Source: Streptomonospora nanhaiensis (lineage in GTDB: Bacteria; Actinomycetota; Actinomycetes; Streptosporangiales; Streptosporangiaceae). From it: DNA of 64,000 bases. The stretch's first letter is position 1, and each line of letters opens with the position of its first letter. Below are positions 44,933 through 52,341 of this stretch, piece after piece. The position numbers were made by a program, and so were the translations under genes. The notes beneath the pieces are model-generated. The model did not search any database, was not told where the DNA came from, and saw only the letters and a program-made list of their open reading frames with translations. The DNA lies in NCBI RefSeq assembly GCF_026642255.1, contig NZ_CP113264.1, forward strand, positions 2,976,001 through 3,040,000, written 5' to 3'.

Positions 44933-45921
44933 GACAGTCCCAGGTCCTGTGTGACGGTGGTGATGCGGTCGATCTCGGCTGCGAGGAACTCCTCGAACTC
45001 CGGGCCGGACTGGAAGGTGTCCTCCCACCGGTTGCGTTCGAGGGTGTCCTGCCACTCGGGGGTGCGGACCATCTCCTCGACGATGGCGGTCAGCTCCTCG
45101 CGCTCGGCGTCGCTGATGCCGGGCGCGGCCATGAAGCCGCGCCAGTTCGGCAGCACGGCGTCCACGTCCTGCTCGGGCAGGGTCGGGTGCTCCTCCAGCC
45201 CCGGGACCCGCTCCTCCGCGGAGACGCCGAGGACGCGGAGGTTGCCCGCCTCCACCTGGTCGCGGAACTCGTTGTAGCCGGAGACGCCGACGTCGACGCT
45301 GCCCGAGAGCAGGGACGTGAGCGCCTGGGCGCCGCCCGCGAAGGGGATGTAGTTGACGCTCTGGGGGTCAACGCCGCGCGACTGGGCGGCCAGGCCCGCG
45401 AGGAGGTGGTCGGTGCCGCCCAGGGAGCCGCCGCCGACCGCCACCGCGCCCGGGTCCTCCTCCCAGGCCGCGACGAGGTCCGACATGTCCTCGAACGGGG
45501 AGTCCTCCCTGACCACGAACACCTCGTAGTCGTCGGCGACGCGGGCGATGGGGACCACGTCCTCCAGGGTCTGCGCCGAGTCGTTGACGATGATGCCGCC
45601 GATCATGACGGTGCCCGTCGTCATCAGGGTGGTCGCGTCGCCCTCCCGGCGGACCGTCTGGGCGAGGCCGATCGTGCCGCCGGCCCCGGGGAGGTTCATC
45701 ACCTGCGTGTTCTCGACGATGCCGTTGACGCGCAGGGAGTGCTGTGCCTCGCGCGCCACCAGGTCCCAGCCTCCGCCGGGGTCGGCCGGGACGACGATGT
45801 CGACCCGGGCCCGGGCCTCGGACGCGCCCGTGTCGGAGAGCGCGGCGTTGGCCGCGGCGGCGCCGACGACGAGGACGGAGGCCACGGCTCCCACCGAGCG
45901 GAGGATCCGCTGGTTCTTCAT
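44929..45921 (-). CDS. tctC: Tripartite tricarboxylate transporter, solute-binding protein TctC
   Basis: A 330-residue secreted binding protein (Bug/TctC type). The signal peptide SVGAVASVLVVGAAAANAAL lacks a lipobox Cys, so the protein is probably secreted or held by an uncleaved helix. Domain blocks include VDIVVPADPGGGWDLVAR, NLPGAGGTIGLAQTVR, GGGSLGGTDHLLAGLA and YIPFAGGAQALTSLLSG, the carboxylate-binding regions. ATG 45921 follows GAGGAAGTGAAGG. It is first in the operon, downstream of a promoter with an IclR-type palindrome in its leader. Confidence 0.94.
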   Translation of the reverse strand: MKNQRILRSVGAVASVLVVGAAAANAALSDTGASEARARVDIVVPADPGGGWDLVAREAQHSLRVNGIVENTQVMNLPGAGGTIGLAQTVRREGDATTLMTTGTVMIGGIIVNDSAQTLEDVVPIARVADDYEVFVVREDSPFEDMSDLVAAWEEDPGAVAVGGGSLGGTDHLLAGLAAQSRGVDPQSVNYIPFAGGAQALTSLLSGSVDVGVSGYNEFRDQVEAGNLRVLGVSAEERVPGLEEHPTLPEQDVDAVLPNWRGFMAAPGISDAEREELTAIVEEMVRTPEWQDTLERNRWEDTFQSGPEFEEFLAAEIDRITTVTQDLGLS

Positions 45922-45943
45922 CCTTCACTTCCTCTCGACCCTC

Positions 45944-46016
45944 TGGTCCACCTGGTGGACCAGTAGGGCCGCTTGCTGGTTCCGGAAATGATGCGGGTCA
46001 CAATGGCTCCTGTCAA
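45944..46016 (-). promoter_or_regulatory. tctCBA promoter with IclR-type operator
   Basis: On the minus strand TTGACA (46016-46011) and CATCAT (45993-45988) form a promoter with a 17-bp spacer. Downstream, at 45944-45962, TGGTCCACCTGGTGGACCA is a perfect palindrome about a central base, placed in the leader just before the tctC ribosome site. Related half-sites lie in front of the divergent IclR gene. The site probably acts as a repressor roadblock. Confidence 0.7.
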
Positions 46017-46172
46017 CGGGAGGATGACACGCGCCCGTAACGTGTTTGTCGCGGTCCGGGTGTACGTGCCTCTTCCAGCGACTTTTTTCCCGGATCGGCG
46101 TCGGGGGCGGGGGCGCCCGTCGCGGGCGGGCCTGTACGGGAATCCGCCCCGTGCGCTAGGCTGTCGCCGCGA

Positions 46173-46213
46173 GTCCACCTGATGGATCAGAGAGACCACA
46201 CAGTGGACCACTG
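46173..46213 (+). promoter_or_regulatory. Operator-like sites in front of the IclR gene
   Basis: GTCCACCTGATGGAT at 46173-46187 shares the TCCACC half-site with the tctC operator, and CAGTGGACCACTGG at 46200-46213 is a second short palindrome with the GTGGACCAC core. Both lie upstream of the preferred IclR start (46227), which suggests autoregulation. A TAGGCT sequence at 46157-46162 could be the -10 box. The first site covers an in-frame ATG at 46182 that would otherwise be a candidate start. Confidence 0.55.
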
Positions 46214-46226
46214 GCGAGGAGGAGAC

Positions 46227-47018
46227 ATGCCGGGAGGCGACGCGGACGGCTCCGTGCGCAGCGTGGCGCGCGCACTGGACCTGCTGGACCTGTTCGACGA
46301 GACGCACCAGGCCCACACCGTGCGGGAGCTCACCGAACGGACGGGTCTGGCCAAGACGACCGTCCTGCGACTGGTGGGAACCCTGGAACAGCGGGGGCTG
46401 CTGTGGACCCGGCCCGACGGCCGGATCGGGGTGGGTCCCGGACTGCTGCGGTGGGCCCGCCTGGCCCACGCGGTCTGGAGGGTCCCCGAGGCGGTCCGGG
46501 CGGTGATGCGCGAACTCGTCGCGGACACCGCGGAGACCGTCAACCTCTACGTCCGCGCGGACGCGGTGCGCGTGTGCGTCGCCCAGGAGGAGGGCCCCCA
46601 GCGGCTCCGCCACGTCGTGAACACCGGTGACGAGATGGTCCTGTGGGGCGGCTCCGCCAGCAAGGTCCTCCTCATCGGCGCCCCCGAGTCCCTGCTCCTG
46701 CGCGTCTCGGCGGCCTCGCCCCACGGCCCCGGGCACCTCAACCGGCTCAAGGAGGAGGTGGAGCGCGCCGCGCGGCTGGGCTACGCGGTCAGCCACGGCG
46801 AGCGCGAGACCGGGGCCTCCGGCGTCGCCGCCCCCGTGTACGGATCGGACGGCGCCGTCCCCGTCGCCGCCCTGGCCGTGGGCGGGCCCACCGCCCGCTT
46901 CACCGACGCCGCGGTCGAGAGCTTCACCTCGGCCGTCGTCGGCGCGGCGGGCCGCATCACCGGCATCGGCCTCGACCCCCTGGGCGGGCCCGCCGGCCCC
47001 GGAAGGACGGCCCGATGA
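46227..47018 (+). CDS. IclR-family transcriptional regulator of tricarboxylate use
   Basis: A 263-residue regulator. The winged helix includes SVARALDLLDLFDE, HTVRELTERTGLAKTTVLRL and LEQRGLLWTRPDG; the effector domain follows with NLYVRADAVRVCVAQEE and the SASKVLLIGAPE region. ATG 46227 is chosen because GAGGAGGAG lies just upstream, while the earlier ATG 46182 falls in an operator-like sequence. It is divergent from tctCBA and overlaps the CoA transferase start by 4 bp, so it likely senses the imported acid or its CoA product. Confidence 0.92.
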   Translation: MPGGDADGSVRSVARALDLLDLFDETHQAHTVRELTERTGLAKTTVLRLVGTLEQRGLLWTRPDGRIGVGPGLLRWARLAHAVWRVPEAVRAVMRELVADTAETVNLYVRADAVRVCVAQEEGPQRLRHVVNTGDEMVLWGGSASKVLLIGAPESLLLRVSAASPHGPGHLNRLKEEVERAARLGYAVSHGERETGASGVAAPVYGSDGAVPVAALAVGGPTARFTDAAVESFTSAVVGAAGRITGIGLDPLGGPAGPGRTAR

Positions 47019-48235
47019 GCGCGGCGGAACAGCCCGAACCCCTGCTGGCCGGGGTCCGCGTCCTGGACATGACCAACGTCCTGGCCGGACCCTACGCCGG
47101 CTACCAGCTGGCCCTCATGGGGGCGGAGGTGGTCAAGGTCGAGGTGCCCGGCAGCGGGGACCTCGCCCGGCGGCTCGGAGCCGCCCCCGACCTCAGCGCC
47201 CGGGGCCTGGGCGCGTCGTTCCTGGCGCAGAACGCCGGAAAGCGCTCCCTCACGCTCGACCTCAAGTCCCCCCGGGGCGGCGAGGTGATGGAGCGGCTGG
47301 TCCGCGGGTCCGACGTGCTGCTGGAGAACTTCCGCCCCGGGGTCCTGGAACGGCTGGGCTTCGGCTGGGAGCGGCTGCGCGAGATCAACCCCCGGCTGGT
47401 GTACTGCGCGGTCTCCGGGTTCGGGGCCGACGGCCCCATGAGCGGGCGCCCCGCCTACGACCAGATCGTCCAGGGGCTCTCGGGGATGATGAGCGCCACC
47501 GGCACCCCGGGGACCGGGCCGCTCCGGGCCGGCTTCCCCGTCGCGGACGTCCTGGGCGGCCTCGCGGCGGCCTTCGCGGTCAGCACCGCGCTCGTGCGGC
47601 GCGAGCGGACCGGGATCGGCGCCAGCGTGGACGTGTCCATGCTGGAGACCGCCATCACCGCCATGGGGTGGGGGGTCTCCAACTTCCTGACCACCGGCGT
47701 CGAGCCGTCCCCCATCGGCAACGAGAACGCCACCGCCGCCCCCTCCGGCACCTTCGCCGCGGCCGACGGCGCGCTCAACATCGCCGCCAACAAGCAGGAG
47801 CAGTTCGAGACCCTGTGCGCCCTGGTCGGCGCGCCCCACCTGGCCTCGGACCCGCGCTTCGCCCGCCGCGAGGACCGCAAGACGCACCGGGACGCCCTGC
47901 GGGAGGAGCTGGAGAAGCACCTCGCCCGGCGCACGGCCCGGGAGTGGGAGCGGGAGCTGTCCGAGGCGGGCGTCCCGGCCGCCCGCGTCCTGAGCGTGGC
48001 CGAGGCGCTGGACCTGGACCAGGTGGAGCACCGGGGCCTCGTGCACACGCTCCCCTTCCCCGGGGAGGAGGGGCGCGAGCTGCGGGTGCTCGGCAGCGGG
48101 GTGCACGTGGACGGGGCCGCCCTCGCCCCGCCCGGACCGCCCCCCGTGCTCGGGGAGCACACGGCCGAGGTCCTGCGCGAGGCGGGCTTCGGCGACGAGG
48201 AGATCGACAGGCTGCGCGAGGAGGGAACCGTATGA
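47015..48235 (+). CDS. CaiB/BaiF-type CoA transferase of the tricarboxylate cluster
   Basis: A 406-residue family III CoA transferase. It shows GVRVLDMTNVLAGPYAGYQL, VVKVEVPGSGDLAR, VLLENFRPGVLERLGFGW and AVSGFGADGPMSGRPAYDQI; the Asp in PAYDQI matches the catalytic aspartate that forms the anhydride in this family. The start overlaps the IclR stop (ATGA). It probably activates the imported tri- or dicarboxylate as a CoA thioester for the lyase encoded next. Donor (for example succinyl-CoA or acetyl-CoA) is not shown by the sequence. Confidence 0.93.
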   Translation: MSAAEQPEPLLAGVRVLDMTNVLAGPYAGYQLALMGAEVVKVEVPGSGDLARRLGAAPDLSARGLGASFLAQNAGKRSLTLDLKSPRGGEVMERLVRGSDVLLENFRPGVLERLGFGWERLREINPRLVYCAVSGFGADGPMSGRPAYDQIVQGLSGMMSATGTPGTGPLRAGFPVADVLGGLAAAFAVSTALVRRERTGIGASVDVSMLETAITAMGWGVSNFLTTGVEPSPIGNENATAAPSGTFAAADGALNIAANKQEQFETLCALVGAPHLASDPRFARREDRKTHRDALREELEKHLARRTAREWERELSEAGVPAARVLSVAEALDLDQVEHRGLVHTLPFPGEEGRELRVLGSGVHVDGAALAPPGPPPVLGEHTAEVLREAGFGDEEIDRLREEGTV

Positions 48236-49077
48236 GCGACACCGGCCAGGAGTCCATGACCCGCCGCGAGATCGGGAACTGGTGGTCCACGGGGGTCATC
48301 AGGATCGCCCCGGGCGAGATCGAGCCGCGCGGCTACCCCGTCCAGGAGCTGATCGGGCAGGCCTCGTTCGTGGACACCGTGTGGCTCATGCTGCGCGGGG
48401 AACTGCCCGATCCCCGGCAGTCCCGCCTGCTGGAGGCGGCCCTGGTCGCCGCCGTCGACCACGGCCCCCAGGCGCCGTCGATCGCGGCCGCGCGCATGGC
48501 GGCCACCTGCGGCGTCGGCCTGAACAGCGCCGTCGCCACCGGCGTCAACCTCCTCGGGGACGTCCACGGCGGAGCGGGCCAGCAGTGCGTGGAGCTCCTG
48601 GAGCGGATGGCGGCCCTGCGCGCCGGGGGTGCCCCGGTGGACCGCGTGGCCGCCGACGAGGTGGCCGGGTACCGCGCCCGGGGGGAGTACGTGCCCGGGT
48701 TCGGCCACCGCTTCCACCCCCGCGACCCCCGCCGCGACCCGCTCCTGGGCCTGGTCGGGGAGGCCGTGGAGGAGGGCGTGGTGCCGGGCGGCCCCCTGGA
48801 GTCGGCCCTGGCCCTCGAAGCCGCCCTGTCCGAGGGGCGTGCGAGGCCCGTCCCCATGAACGTGGACGGCGCCACGGCGGTCGTCTACGCGTCCCTGGGG
48901 TTCCCCGCCGAACTGGCGCGGGGGCTGTTCGTGCTCTCCCGCTCCGTCGGGATCCTCGCCCACGCCTGGGAGGAGCACGGGTCGGGCGCCAGGATCAAGG
49001 GGCCGCTCCCCCGCTCGGTCCTGGCGGAGTACACCGGGCCGCCGACCCGCCACGTCCCCGCGGACCGGAGGGCCTGA
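48232..49077 (+). CDS. Citrate-synthase-fold lyase, citryl-CoA lyase type
   Basis: A 281-residue protein with the citrate synthase fold but much shorter than true citrate synthase, as in citryl-CoA lyases and the C-terminal part of ATP-citrate lyase. It shows IGQASFVDTVWLMLRGELPD, GGAGQQCVELLERM, the His-containing VPGFGHRFHPRDPRRDPLLG, and the late AHAWEEHGSGARIKGPLPR. The N-terminal ISTGVIRI-like strand is present (WWSTGVIRIAPGEI). Together with the CoA transferase it would split citryl-CoA or a similar thioester into acetyl-CoA and an oxo acid. The ATG overlaps the transferase stop. Confidence 0.9.
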   Translation: MSDTGQESMTRREIGNWWSTGVIRIAPGEIEPRGYPVQELIGQASFVDTVWLMLRGELPDPRQSRLLEAALVAAVDHGPQAPSIAAARMAATCGVGLNSAVATGVNLLGDVHGGAGQQCVELLERMAALRAGGAPVDRVAADEVAGYRARGEYVPGFGHRFHPRDPRRDPLLGLVGEAVEEGVVPGGPLESALALEAALSEGRARPVPMNVDGATAVVYASLGFPAELARGLFVLSRSVGILAHAWEEHGSGARIKGPLPRSVLAEYTGPPTRHVPADRRA

Positions 49078-49130
49078 GGGCCGGTCCCGTCCCCGGGAAG
49101 GTTCACGGCTCCGCTCCGCCTTCCCTCCGT

Positions 49131-49184
49131 GATCTTGTACTTATAGCGAGGTTGGGCGTCGAGAACGTCTATAAGTACAAGATC
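49131..49184. repeat. 54-bp palindromic intergenic element, copy 2
   Basis: Perfect 16-bp inverted arms, GATCTTGTACTTATAG (49131-49146) and CTATAAGTACAAGATC (49169-49184), flank a 22-bp centre that differs from copy 1 (2371-2424) at a single base. It lies 54 bp after the lyase stop and faces the end of the convergent MFS gene, the same setting as copy 1. A shared short flank (CTCCG-CGTG type) precedes both. Terminator, MITE-like element or regulatory site are possible. Confidence 0.8.
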
Positions 49185-49276
49185 ATCGGGGTCGGGACCC
49201 CTCACATCACATCGGCGACGTTTTCGGCCACGGCACTACGGGGCCCTGCTCGGCGCCGGCCGCCCCGGCCCGGGGC

Positions 49277-50554
49277 TCAGGGGGTCCGGAACTCCCGGGC
49301 CCCGGGGGCCAGCGCGGCCAGCGCGGGCGCCGCCACGCACAGCAGGGCGCACGCCAGGAGCACCGGCCCGGCGCCGAAGGCCTGCGCGGCCGGGGCGATC
49401 AGGGCCAGGCCCACGGGCGCGAGCCCGTAGGAGAACAGGAAGTCCAGGGAGGAGACCCGCGCGAGCTTGCCGGGCTCCACCTCCCGCTGCGCCGCCGTGA
49501 ACCACGGGACGTTGAACAGCTCCACGCCGACCCCCACCACCGCGTACGCGGCCATGACCGCCAGGGGGCCCACGGGCAGGATCAGGCTCAGCGGGGCCAG
49601 GCCGTAGAGGGCCAGCCCGGCCAGGGCGGTCCACCCCTGGGCCGGGGGCCGCCACCGGGAGACCAGCACCGCCCCGAGGAGGGCGCCGCCGGTGTAGGCG
49701 GTGAGCGCCCCGGCCAGGACCGCCTCGGTCCCGTAGTGGTCGCGGCTGGCCAGGGGGAGCAGGACGTTGGTGGCGGAGTAGCCCAGGGCGATCACCACGG
49801 TGAGGGCGCCCAGCCCGGCGACGAACCAGGGGTGCCTGCGGGCCTCGGCGAGCCCTTCGAGGAACTCGGTGTGGAAGGCGGCGCGCGGGGCCCGCTCCCC
49901 GGTCCCCGCCGCGGCGCCCGCCGGGGGCAGGAGCGCGGCCGCGAGCCACAGCGCGGCCGTGACCAGGAGCAGGGCTCCCGTGCCGGTCACCGTCGACAGC
50001 AGCGCGGTCAGCCCGGGGGCGAGCAGGGTGGCGCCCCGCACGGAGAACGTGAGGGCCGCGTTGGCCTGCTGCCGGTCCTCGGGGGCGACGACCTCGGCGG
50101 TGAGCGCCTGGAACGCGGGGCGACAGGCGCCCTGGCCGACGCCCACCACGGCCGCCGCCGCTGCCATGAGCGCGGTGGAGGTGCCCAGCCCCAGGGCGAG
50201 GACGGGTGTGGCGGCCGCCGCCGCGAGCCCCGACCACAGGACGACGGACCGCCGGGAGTGGCGGTCGGCGAGCAGCCCGCCGAGGGGGACCGCGACCAGG
50301 AAGCCCGCGGTCCGTGTGGCCAGGACCAGTCCCAGGCCCACGGCGCCGAGGGAGCCGTCGAGCACCGCCAGACCGAGGATGAACGGCAGGGCCCAGGTCG
50401 CCAGGCCCGACGCCGTGGTTCCGCACCACAGGCGCACGAAGGCGGGGTCGAGGAGGGGGGAGCCCCGTAGCCGGCGGGGATCGGTCTGGTTCGGCGTCGT
50501 CGTTGACACGCGTGGTCTCTCGCTCTCTGGCGGTTCGGCAGGGGTCTGTTCCAT
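49277..50554 (-). CDS. MFS transporter, probable exporter of the metal locus
   Basis: A 425-residue major facilitator with about 12 helices. The loop 2-3 motif reads GGLLADRHSRRSVVLW, and VGQGACRPAFQALTAEVV resembles EntS-type siderophore exporters and drug/macrolide exporters of the MFS_3 group. ATG 50554 is used; GTG 50575 is possible, and neither has a good ribosome site. It is divergent from the three-gene biosynthetic operon across a 210-bp gap containing a Fur/Zur-like palindrome. The position suggests export of the small molecule made by that operon. Confidence 0.85.
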   Translation of the reverse strand: MEQTPAEPPESERPRVSTTTPNQTDPRRLRGSPLLDPAFVRLWCGTTASGLATWALPFILGLAVLDGSLGAVGLGLVLATRTAGFLVAVPLGGLLADRHSRRSVVLWSGLAAAAATPVLALGLGTSTALMAAAAAVVGVGQGACRPAFQALTAEVVAPEDRQQANAALTFSVRGATLLAPGLTALLSTVTGTGALLLVTAALWLAAALLPPAGAAAGTGERAPRAAFHTEFLEGLAEARRHPWFVAGLGALTVVIALGYSATNVLLPLASRDHYGTEAVLAGALTAYTGGALLGAVLVSRWRPPAQGWTALAGLALYGLAPLSLILPVGPLAVMAAYAVVGVGVELFNVPWFTAAQREVEPGKLARVSSLDFLFSYGLAPVGLALIAPAAQAFGAGPVLLACALLCVAAPALAALAPGAREFRTP

Positions 50555-50555
50555 C

Positions 50556-50634
50556 TTAGTGAAAACGATAACCACTAACGCTCGTATTCACATCGCCGCC
50601 ATCTGCTGACAATGATTTTCATTTCCCCTATAGT
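50556..50634 (+). promoter_or_regulatory. Fur/Zur-like operator and promoter of the metallophore-type operon
   Basis: TGACAATGATTTTCA at 50607-50621 is a 15-bp Fur-superfamily box of the 7-1-7 kind and resembles actinobacterial Zur sites. It lies across the -35 box CTGACA (50606-50611) and the spacer of a promoter whose -10 is TATAGT (50629-50634, 17-bp spacing). A weaker relative, TGAAAACGATAACCA, lies at 50560-50574 next to the MFS start, nested in TTAGTG...CACTAA inverted ends. Repression when metal is plentiful is the natural reading. Zur versus Fur cannot be decided from sequence. Confidence 0.7.
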
Positions 50635-50764
50635 CGTCATCGCCAGAGCCGCCCCTGCCGCCCCGCGCGGTCGGTCCGGTGTCCGAGATGCGACCTGGGG
50701 CGTGTGTGCCGGCGCCCCGTGTCCGCATTCCGAGACGTACCCCTCCGCCGTCGAAAGGACCCGC

Positions 50765-51523
50765 GTGGATCCCTCCCTGATCGCCCAGCTCCCTCCCCCT
50801 CTTCCGGCCGAGCAGATCATCGGCATGAACCAGCCCAAGGCCGACCTCCGCACCCACCGCACCTACACCTGGAACGGATGGGACTTCACCGTCCCTCCCG
50901 GCGTGTTCATGCCGGGGGAGACGAGCCGGATGATCCACCAGCGCCTCCTCGACGGCGACATCGCGGTGCGGGGCAGGCGCTACGCCGCGATGGGGGTCGG
51001 CCTGGGGGTCGAGACCGCCGTGGCGGGCCTGCGCGGAGCGGCGCGGGTCTACGCCGTGGACGTGCACGCCGACAGCGTCCGCGCGGCCGGGGACAACTAC
51101 CGCAGGCTCGTCACCGGCGCGCAGGCGCCGGAGTTCGTCCCGGTCGTCTCCGACGTCTTCGCGGGCTTCCCCGAGGGCCACCAGGCGGACGTCGTCACGT
51201 TCAACCCCCCGGCGGTCAGCCAGCCGGTGAGCGACGACCCCGACGTGGTCCGCAACGTGTGTGCCGGGGCCGCGGTCACCGAGGCCTTCTTCTCGCAGAT
51301 CGCCGAACGCGACCTGCTGGCCCCCGGCGGGGAGGTCTACCTCATCGTGTCCAACACCGCCGACCTGCGCCGCATCATCGGCCACGCCGCCGCCACCGGG
51401 TTCAGGGCACAGATCCACCACCTGCACGACTGGGAGGACGGCGTCCTCACCCACCTGTTCCGGCTGACCCGCGGACCCGCCGGGGCCGGGGACGGGGACC
51501 GCGACCTGGAGGCCGTCCGATGA
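50765..51523 (+). CDS. Class I SAM-dependent methyltransferase-like enzyme
   Basis: A 252-residue Rossmann-type enzyme. The glycine-rich SAM motif is MGVGLGVETAVA (residues 76-87), VYAVDVHADSV follows with an acidic residue at the end of strand 2, and FNPPAVSQPVS (Asn147-Pro-Pro) is the motif IV of small-domain methyltransferases of the HemK/RsmC kind. Such enzymes methylate nitrogen of planar groups, but here the context suggests modification of a small amino-acid-derived molecule, perhaps by another type of transfer from SAM. GTG 50765 follows AAAGGA. It is first in a three-gene operon with a leader of about 125 nt. Confidence 0.82.
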   Translation: MDPSLIAQLPPPLPAEQIIGMNQPKADLRTHRTYTWNGWDFTVPPGVFMPGETSRMIHQRLLDGDIAVRGRRYAAMGVGLGVETAVAGLRGAARVYAVDVHADSVRAAGDNYRRLVTGAQAPEFVPVVSDVFAGFPEGHQADVVTFNPPAVSQPVSDDPDVVRNVCAGAAVTEAFFSQIAERDLLAPGGEVYLIVSNTADLRRIIGHAAATGFRAQIHHLHDWEDGVLTHLFRLTRGPAGAGDGDRDLEAVR

Positions 51524-52341
51524 AGGACCTCGACACACTCTTCCGGTCGGTGCTGGCCGAGCCCGACCTGCCCCCGGCGACCAGCGTGTTCTGGGTCCAC
51601 CACGGCACCCGGCTCGCGGGGGGAGGGGTCACCTACCTCAACCAGTACGTCCTGGTCAGGGTCGGCCGGGCCTTCGGCGCGTGCGCCTTCGAGCAGGGCG
51701 CCCTGGACCCCGCGGTCTGCGCCGAGGCCTCCGGCGCCCCCCTGCGCGACCTCCTCCTGCACGGGCCGCTCCCGCTGCGGCTCGCCGCCCTGGACGCCTA
51801 CCTGGGACAGGCCGCGCCGCACGCCGAGGACCCCCGCGCCGAGGAGGTCGTCCTGCCCCGGGGCACCCCGGAGGAGCGGGCCCTGGCACGCGACGCGGCC
51901 GTCGCCGGTCTCGTCCCCGAGCCCGACGGCCGCAAGGTCGGCCTCATCGGCGTGGTGAACCCCCTCGTCGCCGCCATCCACGAGAGGGGAGGGCGCTGTC
52001 TTCCCTGCGACCTGAACCTGCGGAGCACGCAGTGGGGCGACCCCGTCACCCCGGACATGGAGGAGGTCCTCTCCGAGGCCGACGCCGTCGTCGCCACCGG
52101 GATGACCCTGGGCAACGGGACCTTCGACCGCATCCTGGAGCGCTGCCGCGAACGGGACGTCCCGCTCGTGGTCTACGCGCAGAGCGGCGCGGCCGTGGCC
52201 CGCGCGTTCCTCGGCGCGGGCGTGAGCGCCCTGTCGGCCGAACCCTTCCCGTTCTCCCAGTTCAGCGCCGACCCGACCTCCCTCTACCGCTACCGGGCCC
52301 ACGGTGCGGACCGGAGAACGGCCGGGGGAGGGGAGGGGTGA
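51520..52341 (+). CDS. DUF364-like Rossmann protein (putative heavy-metal chelation family)
   Basis: A 273-residue soluble protein. The C-terminal half has a Rossmann-like fold with VGLIGVVNPLVAAIHERGG and ADAVVATGMTLGNGTFDRIL, which match the DUF364 family, and the N-terminal half has a DUF4213-like character (NQYVLVRVGRAFGACAFEQG). DUF364 has been named a putative heavy-metal chelation domain, though I know of no firm biochemical role. It overlaps the methyltransferase stop (ATGA) and the PLP enzyme start (GTGA), so the three products are made in step. Confidence 0.7.
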   Translation: MKDLDTLFRSVLAEPDLPPATSVFWVHHGTRLAGGGVTYLNQYVLVRVGRAFGACAFEQGALDPAVCAEASGAPLRDLLLHGPLPLRLAALDAYLGQAAPHAEDPRAEEVVLPRGTPEERALARDAAVAGLVPEPDGRKVGLIGVVNPLVAAIHERGGRCLPCDLNLRSTQWGDPVTPDMEEVLSEADAVVATGMTLGNGTFDRILERCRERDVPLVVYAQSGAAVARAFLGAGVSALSAEPFPFSQFSADPTSLYRYRAHGADRRTAGGGEG

